From Datisca glomerata (taxonomy: Eukaryota; Streptophyta; Magnoliopsida; Cucurbitales; Datiscaceae), in NCBI GenBank assembly GCA_003255025.1, contig QANY01004135.1, positions 992,001-1,056,000 on the forward strand: DNA of 64,000 nucleotides, in the 5' to 3' direction. The translations under genes were made by a program, and so were the position numbers. The notes under the pieces are model-generated. The model ran no database searches and was not told where the DNA came from. It saw only the letters and a list, made by a program, of their open reading frames with translations. Position 1 is the first letter of the stretch. Each line of letters opens with the position of its first letter. Shown here one piece after another: positions 11,872 through 22,755 of the stretch.

Positions 11872-12395
11872 AGAGAAGCCTCTTTCATATAGTGAAATCC
11901 AACGTTGATGGGACTATCTCGTGGTGGTGGCTGGGCAACCGGCGACGGTGGTGGGACTGTCTCACTGCCACCTCTGACGGTAATCCTTGTGATTGCCAGG
12001 GTTCGGGATGCAGATACTCTAATACCTACTTACCCTATCCCTGTGTTGCTTCGTTAATGCCCTAATCCTATCTTTTATCTTTTAAAATTTGAATTTTAAA
12101 TTTTGAATTTTGAATTTTAAAAGTTAGTTATCGATTTTGACTTTTTAAAATTACAATTAATTGATTGAGTTTGAGTTTGATTAGTCATTAAATTTTATTT
12201 TGATTAATCAAATTCAATTAATTTAAAAAGGATATATAATGGTATTATTTAATTAGGAAAATAGTTTTTCTTATTTTAAAGGATTTTGATCAAATCTTAA
12301 AGATTATTTTGGAAACCCTAGCGCGTGCAAGACCTTGTTGGGTCTTGGACTGGTGTGGACCCACCAAGCTTGTTGATGTTTTAGACTCAAAAGCT
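11872..12395 (-). other. Second-family LTR remainder and decayed PBS-like site (copy A)
   Basis: Begins with the AGAGA target duplication and the continuation of the older LTR ('agcctctttcatatagtgaaatcc'), then a GC-richer stretch. On the minus strand GGTATTAGAGTATCTGC (about 12020-12036) resembles the tRNA primer site GGTATCAGAGC, which is preserved better in copy B at about 24679-24689. The right part is AT-rich and non-coding. At about 12395 the sequence jumps into copia pol, whereas copy B continues toward gag. Confidence 0.4.
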
Positions 12396-14347
12396 ACAAA
12401 AAAAGCTAAGTTTTTTGGGAAAACTCTCATTTCAATAGCTAGTTTAATTGAGCAAGGACTTTCTTTGGATTTCATTGATAATGATACTGGTGTTTTTAGA
12501 AATGAATGCTTAATTACTACTGCACGCAGAATAAACAACTTATTCTATGTAAAACTAAAAGTTTCAATGATATGTGAGAAACATATATATTAATTTTCAA
12601 AGGGATAGTAAAATATTAAAGTCTGAGTCAATCGCACTTGCGTCTTACTCACATTAGCCTAGACAGAATTAAAAGACTCCCAAAGTATGGTCCATAGAAA
12701 ACTTTAAGTGTGAGATCACTACCCACATGAGAATCCTGCATAAAATGCAAAATGACCAAGAGACCATTTTTAGCGAAGGGTGAAAGACCCACTCAATGCC
12801 TCGAACCTATACATAGTGATGTATATTGGTCATTAAATATCCAAGCAAAATGAGATTATGAATGTTTTGTAATCTTCACGGATGAGTACTCACATTTTGG
12901 ACATGTTTATCTAATGCACCAAAAGTTTGAAACCTTTGAAAAGTTCAAAGGGTATAAGGCTATGTTTGAGAAGCAATTAGAGAAACATATCATAACCCTG
13001 CAATCCGATCATGGTAAGGAGTACTTGTTAGGAGAGTTCGAAGACTTTCTTAAGGAAGAAGGTATTCTTTCTCAACTTATAGCACCTAACATTCCAGAAT
13101 AGAATGGTGTGTAAGAGAGAAGGAATCAAAATCTATTGGATATGGCTACATCCATGATGAGTTACACATCCCGTCTAGATTTTTTTCTAGGGATATGCCT
13201 TGGAAACAACGGCGTATATTCCAAACCAAGTCCTGTAAAAAATGGTTCCTAGTACACCATATGAAAGATGGAGTGGACGAAAGTTGTCCATAAGCCACCT
13301 TAGGATACGGGGATGCCTAGGACATGTGCTGAGACCGAAGACAGGAAAGTTGACCAATCGATCATAATTATGCTTGTTTGTAGGATACCTTAAGGGAACG
13401 AAGGGATACGTCTTTTATAGTCCAACCGAAAAAAAAACATTTATGAGCATGAATGCGTGTTTTCTTGAAGAGGACTACATAAAGTCTGAAACTGAGAAAC
13501 ACACTTGTCCTAGAGGAATTGTTTAGTGGGAGGACACTGAATTCCAAATCTGGACCTGTTCCCGATTCAATAATATAAGAACCATAGCAAGAGCTGGAGC
13601 CTAAAGAGCCTTGATGTAGTGAGAGGATTGTGAGACAAGTTGATTGGTACATGTCTTATAGAGATTCCTTGATGGCAGTCTTAGATAAGGATCTTGATAA
13701 GAATGTTTCCTACTCGTATTCCATGACTGATCGTGAAGCAAACTTATGGCAAGACGCCATGAACTTTAGGATACAATCGATGTACTCAAATGAAGTCTGG
13801 AAGCTTGTAGATCGTCCTGAATAGGTAAAACTCGTAGGGTGTAAATAGATTTATAAGAAGAAGAGCGGCCTAGATGGTAATGTACAAACATTCAAATCTA
13901 CCTAAAATGAAGCTATTGACTATGAGGATACCTTCTAACTAGTGGCTATGCTTAAATCCATCTAAATCCTATAGTCCATTGTTGCTGCACTCGATTATGA
14001 AATCTGGCAGATGGACGTCAAGATTGCTTTTCTGAATGGCATTATTGAAGAGTGCATTTATATGGCTCAACTAGATGGGCTTAGGGAGAAAGTCCAAGAG
14101 GTCAAGGTTTATGAACTGCTGAAGTCTATTTAAGGACTTAAGCAAGCATGAAATATCATATGCGACGAAACTACCAAGTACTTCGATTTTGAGCAGTTAG
14201 TGGATGAATTTTGTGTGTATAGGCTGATACATGAAGAGAATGTTGTTTTTCTAGTTTTGTACATGAACAATATTCTACTCATTGGGAATGATGAGGAAAA
14301 CTGTCTAATGTCAAAATTTGGCCTGCAAACCTCTCAAAACCGAGCAG
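12396..14347 (+). pseudogene. Copia pol relic (pre-integrase to RT), copy A
   Basis: Family-1 copia pol with many stops. In order: the pre-integrase part (SLIEQGLSLDFIDNDTG, about 12440), integrase pieces (FEKFKGYKAMFEKQLEKH, SDHGKEYLLGEFEDFLKEEG, about 12910-13100), the integrase C-terminal part (near 13380), and the RT start WQDAMNFRIQSMYSNEVWKL (13750). The RT catalytic motif is changed from YMDD to YMNN (about 14260). Gag and protease are missing on the left by a deletion at 12395. RNase H and the 3' LTR are missing on the right because the tandem duplication junction cuts the element at about 14347. Confidence 0.8.
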
Positions 14348-15090
14348 TTTTTTCTAACATTATTTTTTATCAAATTTGTTTCGAAAATATTTTCTTTCAT
14401 TCACTATGTAACAATATTATATATTATGTGTTATATTGTTTAATTTAATCACAACTTCTATGTAAATATATTAATTAAGTATCTAACTTGAAATAAAAGA
14501 TAATGTTCATTAATTAATTAATTAAAAAATTAATTTCTATGAAATCATTTAATATGAATGAAACATTAATAACTACTTACACTACATGTATAGTTATTAA
14601 TGAACTGCTGAAGTCTATTTAAGGACTTAAGCAAGCATGAAATATCATATGCAACGAAACTACCAAGAACTTCAGTTTTGAGCAGTTAGTGGATGAACCC
14701 TGTGTGTATAGGCTGATACATGAAGGGAATGCGGTTTTTCTAGTTATGTACATGAATAATATTCTACCCATTGGGAATGATGAGAAAAATTGTCTAATGT
14801 CAAAAATTGGCCTGCAAACTACAGTTTTTTCTAACATTATCTTTTTCTTTTATCAAATTTGTTTCAAAAATATTTTCTTTCATTCACTATGTAACAATAT
14901 TATACATTATGTGTTATATTGTTTCAATTAATCGCAATTTCTATGTAAATATATTAATTAAGTATCTAACTTGAAATAAAAGATAATGTTCATTAATTAA
15001 TTAATTAAAAATTTTAATTTCTATGATATCATTTAATATGAAATGAAACATTAGTAACTAGCTACACTACACGTATAGTCCACGTGATAT
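14110..15090 (+). repeat. 489-bp tandem duplication across the junction
   Basis: 14110-14598 and 14599-15090 are near-identical direct repeats, each starting 'gaactgctgaagtctattt' (copia RT) and running through the junction into P450 intron and the first bases of the Helitron end. The breakpoint of the 12-kb duplication is therefore itself present twice, so this smaller duplication came later. Confidence 0.85.
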
Positions 15091-16143
15091 GCACGATTTT
15101 ATTGTTTTGATTGTTTCTTATACATTACTTGTTCATATAAAAAGTTTTGAAAAAACACATTCATTAGTAGATGAAATTAGAAACTACAATTATAAATTTT
15201 ATATGTTTCATAACTCTTACTCATCAAAATATTTCTAACTAATTTTATTAGGCTAAAAAAAATCCTCTATACATTTTTAGTTTGATTTTTTTACTATATT
15301 ATTTCATGTGAAAAATGAACTAAAAATATTTTATTCTTTTATTGATTGGTTGAATTTTATAATATATATTTTAATATATAAATAATTTAATATGCTCTCA
15401 TGTCTAAAAATAAATTTCAAATTAGAAACAGTAAAAAAATAAAAAGTTTACTCAAGAGATACATCATTTGGAGAAATAAGAAAAGAATAAAAACTAACAA
15501 TTAATGATGTACCATTAACAGACTCAATGTCTAATTTTAAAATTATAAAATAAGAAGTGAACAAAATGGACTAAAAATAATTCTCTTTCTCATCCCTACA
15601 TACTAAAGATAATGTGAGGATAAACTTGTCCAAAAATATCTTTACTCACTTTTATATATAGTAAGATAAAATAATTGGTTATAGATATAGAGTTTTTTTA
15701 TTCCTTTCGCTCAATGAAATTTTCATTTCTAATTTAGCTTTTAATGCTCATTAGATTAGTATAAACATAAAAAATACAATAAAAAAATATTAACTAAGGA
15801 AATATTTGGTCACTTTGAGAATGTTTTTGCTTATAATTCGTCTTTAAAAATCACACATAAAATGACAATAAAGAAATATTATGTTAGTTTGAGACTTATT
15901 TTTTCAAGATTTTAAATTAAAAATGAGGAGAAATTGATTTTAAAGATGATAATTTAAACAAAGTAGTTGAAAAACTTTCTTATTAATAATTGGGATAATA
16001 AATATAAAATAGTAAAAATAACTTTTCATATGAATAATTGAGATAATAAATACATTGTATAGATTATGTAGAAATTTAAAAAAAATTAAGGGTACTAGTG
16101 TCTAAAATATTTTTTTAACTTTTTATACAGTATAGAATTTTTA
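15057..16143 (-). mobile_element. Helitron, duplicated and decayed copy
   Basis: Counterpart of 2507-3615. The CTAGT end is kept, but the terminal hairpin is mutated (TACACGTATAGTCCACGTG) and the TC end is changed to AA (plus strand TT). Collinear similarity covers the whole length. Confidence 0.6.
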
Positions 16144-16336
16144 TAGTGTGTTGCGTACATGACTTAAAACCATACTTTTGCAGTACTATTTTTCCATGTT
16201 AGTTTATAATTTACACGTAATGTAAGATACTATCAACTTATAATAATAATTAATATCACTGTGCAACATATCTTTTTAGTTTTTTTTTTTCATTCTGAAC
16301 ACACCCGGGCAATATTCTATGTCGTTTTTTTTGCAG

Positions 16337-16693
16337 TTAAATATGGTGATAAATGAGTCACTAAGGCTATACCCACCGGCCACGGTACTACCATGGATAC
16401 CAGTTCTAGCAATTCATCACAGTGAAGAATTATGGGGAAAAGATGCAAATGAATTTAACCCTCAAAGATTTCCAAATAAGTCCTCTAATTCTGGAAGATT
16501 TATTCCCTTTCCTTCTGGACCTAGAAATTGTATTGGCCAAGCTTTTGCTATAATGGAAGCTAAGATCATATTAGCAATGTTAATCTCGAGGTTTAGCTTC
16601 ACAATTTCTGGAAATTACCGCCATGCCCCTATTGTTGTCCTTACTATTAAGCCTAAGTATGGTGTTCAAGTTTATTCGAAGCCTTTAGACTGA
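16337..16693 (+). pseudogene. CYP735A-like last exon, duplicated, with 20-codon deletion
   Basis: After the acceptor TTTTTTTTGCAG the exon reads LNMVINESLRLYPPATVLP and stops with TGA at 16691-16693, like the exon at 3800-4216. Sixty bases are deleted in frame, removing RMAFEDIKLGDLNIPKGLSI between the K-helix and the WIPVLAIHH block. The haem loop is FPSGPRNCIGQ (alanine to proline). No I-helix exon or upstream exons accompany it: the duplication began inside the intron. It is open but cannot encode a working P450 by itself. Splicing into a readthrough transcript from the upstream gene is possible in principle. Confidence 0.85.
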
Positions 16694-16895
16694 TTAAATA
16701 TACTGTCTGATCATATTTGTCAAAATATAGTTGAGATTATTGAGATTTGGACGTTTTTTTGTAACTAAGATTTGGTGCTTTTAATACAGTCCTTTCGTTG
16801 CAATTTATTTCTGCTTTTTCTTTTTCGTTTTTGTTATGGCTAGGGGGGGGGGGACAATGCCATACTTGTATGGAGCAAAGAAATATTTATATACG

Positions 16896-17240
16896 CTGGT
16901 TGTGGATGTGTTCTTCGATCCTCTAAAGACTTTGCTAAGAGATTTTTTGCTATTCACCTCAACAACTATTTTGCTTTAGAGGTTGAGTTGGCCGCTAATG
17001 TCCATGCAATTATAGATGCTTGAACATTTGGTTGGAGACATTTGTGGTTGGAGAATGATTCTATTTATTTGGTGGCCATTAATTCTTCGTTCAAAGTCTC
17101 ATTAGATCATTTGATTTTGGCGCTCTACTTAAGATAAATGTTTAAATTTACTTTCTCAGATGGACTTTGCCGTCACATGTATTTAACGAGATTATATAAT
17201 AGGGTTGTTGACTGTTTAGCGTTCAATGTCCTAAATATAG
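16896..17240 (+). pseudogene. LINE/retroelement RNase H relic, copy B
   Basis: Duplicate of 4421-4760 with fewer breaks in places: FGWRHLWLENDSIYLVAINSSF is still readable, matching the plant RVT_3 RNase H pattern with the acidic residue of LE(S/N)DS. Followed by MYLTRLYNRVVDCLAFNVLN. Confidence 0.55.
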
Positions 17241-17852
17241 TTACCCCCACAAGTTGGTGGAACTACTCCAATTTTTTCTTCTACTTGTTTTATGATATTT
17301 GTAACATGTGTTCTTTTAACTTATACTGATTTATCTTTCTGTTATCATTTGTTGACTCTACATATTAATAATATGTTAGGTAGGATTAGATAATGAGACT
17401 ATTAAAGGAGTGCCATCCTCTCTCTTTATCTATACTTAATAACTTGGAAAAGTGACATTTTTATGAGTTTGAATAGTCTCCTTATTCTTCTTCATTATAT
17501 TTCTTTTTTTTAAATCAGTTCAACAATTTTAGCTTGTTACTCATTAATATTTTGGTTCATAAAGTTTATATTTAAATTGAGACTTTCAAACAAGTTCCAT
17601 AAGCCAAAATGATGGTTAGCCTGACTGGTCTTATTGAGCCTTTATCTCTCCTACGGGTTTATTCTCGATCATCTCCAAAAAGATATGACATGTGCAGTGG
17701 GCCCACCAAGGGCACATTGAAGGAATTGGTGTAGCGTAAGACTGTCTAGACCTTAAGATTTACTAATTAAACAATTCAATCTATGTTAGAACACAAAATT
17801 ATATTTATGATGTGTGAACCTAAAAACAAATATTTTGTGTCACGGTTTGATC
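17241..17852. other. Non-coding duplicate of 4761-5370
   Basis: Collinear with copy A up to 'cacggtttga', where about 0.32 kb (second-family LTR, the AGAGA flank and the first bases of the family-1 LTR) is missing relative to copy A. Confidence 0.6.
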
Positions 17853-18194
17853 CTTTATTAGTATATAGTTATTTATTGACATGTATGTATTACTGAATTT
17901 TATGAATAAATCAAAGTTTTCTTTAATTAAAGTGCGTTTATAACTTACTGAAGTCTTATAACTGTTGTCAACGAAAGAAGAGTAAAGACCGAGCGGTCAT
18001 CAAGACAAACGCTTCTGAGATAGTTCAGAATGTTATTCGCAATCTTGGGATCGACTAGGCAATTGAATCCTACTACGACTGTTAGGTTAAATAAAAGGAT
18101 GTCGGTCTACGGGCGTAGGAGTGGAGACTTTAAAGGTTGACCTAGATATATTATGGAACATGTTAAATAGACCACACTACTACAAAATGGGGCT

Positions 18195-18520
18195 AAGATG
18201 ACGGTGAAAACCCGTAATCAAAACTCTTTAATGCAGGGATGCGACGGACATCTACCGGGCTACCATCTAAACTCATTTTACCAAAAACCATCATCAAAAG
18301 GTGCCGTCAAAATATTTTTGATGACGGGGTGTCCCCATCATCAAAAGTGCCGCAAAAACATGTTTTATGACGTGCATTACCCATCATTATAGGTGTCGCT
18401 TTTAATGAAGGGGATTGCCTGTCACTATAGGCGCCACAAAAACACCTTTAATGACAGGCAATGTTCGTCATTTTAGGTGCCGCCTATAATGAAGGGCAAT
18501 CCCCATCTTTAAAGGGTCAT
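18195..18520. repeat. Subterminal repeat array of the CACTA
   Basis: Several imperfect copies of a unit pairing ATGACGGGCAATCCCCGTCAT-like half sites with GGTGTCGC or GGTGCCGC linkers. Shorter in copy A (6030-6235). Such arrays bind transposase in characterised CACTA elements. Confidence 0.7.
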
Positions 18521-19060
18521 TTTGAATAGAAAAAATCAGTCATGGAAAGGTTAAAACCTGCCTTTCCGTGACAACCCTTCATCCCCAGCACTATGTTTTT
18601 CGCCCTACTTTTTTGCTTCTATTTACTCGGAGAAAACTGTAACATTTTACTAGAAATTTTATTAAGGATTTATGTTAGTAAGTTACACAAATTCTTCTCA
18701 TTAAATGATTCAATGAATAGAAGAAATCCATTCACCTACACACCATGGCCTTCTTCAGGAAGAAATCCAAGAGCATGCATAATTGGATGAGAATCTTGAA
18801 CAATACACCATCACCAATTTATTGTATGAGTTGTACCATTCTCATCTCTAACAATAGTGCCCACAAGCATATCAATTTCTACGCTATGGAATATGATTAA
18901 TATCACATAATAATTTTATTTACATCTCCTTCTATTTTAAAGAACTTGGATGATAACCAAACAACTGTGTCACATACTATATTTTCAAGACCACTTCAAA
19001 TCCAAAGAACAAAAAAAATAGAAAAATATAAACAGGGGAGAGAAAACTGCAATAGTTTAC

Positions 19061-21990
19061 CTGCCGAAAAATAGTCACATTAAGCTTTCCATCGTTATTA
19101 TTGTGTTTGTCTAATTCCTGGCAAGCATCTTCAATGTCATGAAAACATGTAATTGGTTATTTAATAATGGATAAGATCATATCTCCTTGTTCCAATAGAT
19201 TATCGGCCTTTGATCTAGCAAAACAACTTTTCACTCGTAAAACTTGTCGTCTGATTGGATCTTTCTTTACAAGAGCCTACAATAAATCTTAAGAGATGAT
19301 AAGTTCCACGAACTGTGATTCTGGGAAATCCTAAATATATTTAAATAAGTCGTCTTGGACAACAATTTAAAAAAGTAACGAACAACCTGAAGATTAATTA
19401 AACAAAATCCATATAACAAATGCTATGTAAAGAGAATTTAAAGAATAGTTCGGGACAATTAAATCTGGAAACTACAAGAAAAGAAAGTATTTTCTGATAA
19501 ACTATTGATAATCAGGGGAAGAATAAAATGTCACCTCATCTATCAAGTCAAACATAACTTTAGCGTAAAAACATGTAATAGAAAATAATTTTATTGCTCT
19601 CATATTAAATAACAGCAAGACACCATCATTATTTGACATGGCTGGCGAATATCCATATTCCCCATCCATATTATCTTATATATTCTCCAATCAAAACCCA
19701 ACATAACTCCAAAGGGTGGAAAAAAAGAACTCACTTAAAATCATAGATAAGCAAATACCAGTATATACCATACAAAATAAAAAATAAATGTAGTATGAAG
19801 CAACAAGCACTTGTTGAAAAAGCAAGCCACTAGAAAGATGTGTTATTTGATACATATACTAATATATTAAACTAGAAGCCACAAAAGTCTTTTTATATCA
19901 TTTGAGAACTTAATAGTTGTTGGAAAACTTCTCAAAGTAATATTCAAACTATGAATATCAAGATAAAAAGTTTTGGCGTAGGCCTATAAATGAGTGTGAT
20001 GTGAACAAAATAACATAATATTTTAGTCATTGGACTATAGATTGATGAGAAGAATCCATAATCTAAAAAAATTAAAAATTAGAACTAGTAACGACCACTG
20101 TATATTGGATTATTCACACATAAAAGATAAGAAACTAGAAAGACTATGTCTGCTGAAACCTGCCAATTCAATTATTTTGTAAACATAACCGAGTTCTGCA
20201 TATTTGCTAATACTACTTTAGAAAGACTTGGATGATCCGTCATGTTCCTCTCAGAGTCTACCTAGATCTAATTGTCAATTAGTCCAAAACTTTGGGCCTT
20301 TGAAAGTAAACTTGGATGAAGTTCAACTTCCAAAATTCTAAGAAGCGACATCGACCTTTTGACTCCATCTGCACCAGAAATGATTTTGTCAAGGGCTTGG
20401 CTAACCGTATATATAGGGATGTTTCTTACAAACTGTTGTCTTTTGTTGATCCTCTTTTTTTCTACTACAACTCAAGAACAAAATCTCGACATTTTCCAAA
20501 CAAATGAATATAGATTTCCCGTGCATTTTCCAACCAATTAATCCATAGGTAGAGAATATATAACTGAACTAAGGTCACATTCAACTTCAACCATTAGAAT
20601 AAATTTATGGCATTTAATTTCTAAGCTTTGTCAACAAAAGAATGAGCTATAATAAATTTAAAAAAATAGGAACGACACAGGCACAACTACTACCATCTTG
20701 TATTCCCCATCATTTTCTGGTTCAAATATATTTATCCATTTACTTTGAATGTCATAATAAATGGACAATAAAGGAGAAACAAAAAAGAATTCAAATAACA
20801 ATAAAGGAATTCATATTCAGTTATTTTCCAATGAGGTTTAGAACCAAGTTATAATCAAGTATGGAAGTTTTGAATCATCAATCGCAATTGTGCAACCCAC
20901 CAGGAAGCAATTCAGCATCATGAACCAATTTGGCACCAACAACTCCCAGAGTAGAGGGATCATAAGAAACTAGGGCAAAATTATGAACACGATGAAGGAA
21001 AACAACATGCAGAGTAAGATAGATTACTTGAGTGGAATATATAGTCTATAGTTTCTGATCATTGATGACATAAAAAACATTTACCTCTCCAGAAGTCTCA
21101 ATTGAAAATGCAACAAATAGCATCACATTAGATGAAGTTATTGCAACAATATTCTTGTCTACAATATTTATTCCCATGCTTTCAGAGTGATAAATGATGA
21201 CACTAGTCCCAAAAATTGCTACGAATAAACATCATCAAGCATGCAAGATGGTGGCACATGAACCTGCATGTGTAAAGAACTATTGTCTTCAACAAAGAGT
21301 TATACAACTAACCACCCACTACTACCTATCTAATGTATCCATGAAATCAATAGCTTGTCATTAATTCATAAAATGATGATCAACAAGGGAGTTAAAAAAA
21401 CCAATTGGAAGGAAAATGGAGGTTCCAGACCACACATACAACTAATTTCACATTTAATACTTTAATTTCAACTTAGATTACAAAAACAAAAAAAATGTTG
21501 ATAAAGAGAATCTCCTTGAAGGAAATATCAGAATCAACCATCACAATAAGATTCAGAAGTTTAGAGAGATAGACATCAACATCACGTAAAACAAATTAAT
21601 GAGGAAGTTGAGCAAATGTAAAGATGCAGCATTGTCATTGCCATAAATAGTATATGAAGATACTTACTTCAAACTTGTAATACTCAAACACATTTTTAAT
21701 TCAAAGCACAAAAAATAACAGTAATAATTATAATAACAATAGGGTTAAGAAGATTAGAGAAACCACAAATGGAAATACTAGGAAAGTACACTGAAGATAT
21801 TAATAACATAAGAACTCTACCAAATTACCTCAAACATTACAAGGGTGGGCTCTATAACACGTTCAACATTTGAAGCATTCACGACCACTGCTACTATTTC
21901 TTCCCTTTCAGTTGTTGCACCTTGATAATCTCTTAGTACTGTGTTTCGTAAGGTATTTGAATCCTCAAATTTAGTCTCGTGTGTTTTGCG
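19061..21990 (-). pseudogene. DEG7: Captured DEG7 (protease Do-like 7) exons in CACTA copy B
   Basis: Five minus-strand exons in gene order: 21829-21990 (VLRDYQGATT ... IEPTLVMFE), 21085-21263 (acceptor ACATGCAG; VHVPPSCMLDDV, frameshift, FGTSVIIYHSESMGINIVDK; donor GTAAAT), 20901-21006 (VVFLHRVHNFALVSYDPS ... AELLP), 20262-20432 (FVR...IYTVSQALDKIISGADG, LEVELHPSLLSKA) and 19061-19277 (ALVKKDPIRRQVLRVKSC ... LLEQGDMILSI, one stop, PITCFHDIEDACQELDK). These correspond in order to the region after the first PDZ domain of plant DEG7, including a later PDZ-like segment. Introns are still present, so capture was at the DNA level. The exon or exons between AELLP and FVRGIP are absent. Frameshift, stop and mutated splice sites make it a pseudogene. 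Confidence 0.85.
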
Positions 21991-22698
21991 CAAGGAACAG
22001 TTTGCAACATTTCGAGCAACAATCGCAATGAGGAAGACCAGGCCTCTGCTCGTTATATGTGCATCACATTCAATTGTTAAGGTAAATCAATCAACAAGTT
22101 CCAAAAATAGTAAGCAATGAAGTTGTAAAAAGACTTGAGGATCATGAATTGGTCTTCGTTTCTTAATGTATCGATGAGGATTCGAAGTAGCAAAATCAGA
22201 GGTTTGAAATTTTTATCAAAAGAAATCAGAGGATCAAACTTAAAACCACTTGAGGATCAAGAATTGGTATTCGTTTCCCATTGTTATTTTCCAACTGCTG
22301 GCCATTTGACACACTGAGAGCTGTCCAGATCTAGCCCAAATCCTACACACAACAAACAAAGAATCTACAAAAAATTTCTAGAATATAAGTGAGAAAAATA
22401 AAGATAAGGAAACCTTCAAATCTACGTATTAACAAAAGAAACAAACATCACACAACACCTATAGTCCCAATCAAAGATACCAAAAGGAAATAATAAAGAA
22501 AAAATGCAAAAAAATACTTCCTTTTGGACGCAGAAAACTGAGATTTGAAATAAAATACATATCTACAACCAAATCGTGAACATAGGGTTGGTTGATCTCA
22601 CCTATTTTAGCGGGGGATTGCGCAAGACTAGATCTAAGAAGACGGAGAGAGAAAGAGATCGAGAGCAACAGAGAGAAATCGAGGGAGCGACGACACTA

Positions 22699-22755
22699 AG
22701 CTAGAGAGAGAGAGAGACATCGATGGCAAAGAGAGGGAGAGAGAGAGAGAGATAT
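22699..22755. repeat. GA-rich microsatellite in CACTA copy B
   Basis: Interrupted (GA)n; counterpart of 10341-10365. Confidence 0.85.

Larger units (their letters stand above)
2293..14345 (+). repeat. Tandem segmental duplication, left unit (copy A)
   Basis: From about 2293 (P450 intron, 'atcaaatttgtttc') to about 14345 (copia pol, 'ggcctgcaaac') the sequence is repeated in the same order and orientation at about 14826-26575. Shared landmarks are the Helitron, P450 last exon, LINE RNase H relic, copia LTR, CACTA element and copia pol. The junction between units joins copia pol to P450 intron, as expected for a direct tandem duplication. Copy A has lost about 0.43 kb (near 8896) and 0.28 kb (near 10592) that copy B keeps; copy B has lost DNA that A keeps near 5370-5690 and 8004-8273. 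Confidence 0.85.

Noticed and set aside
12309..12593. 94-codon ORF as a possible new gene
   Set aside because: It is a chance fusion of leader DNA (to about 12395) with copia pre-integrase sequence across a deletion joint.
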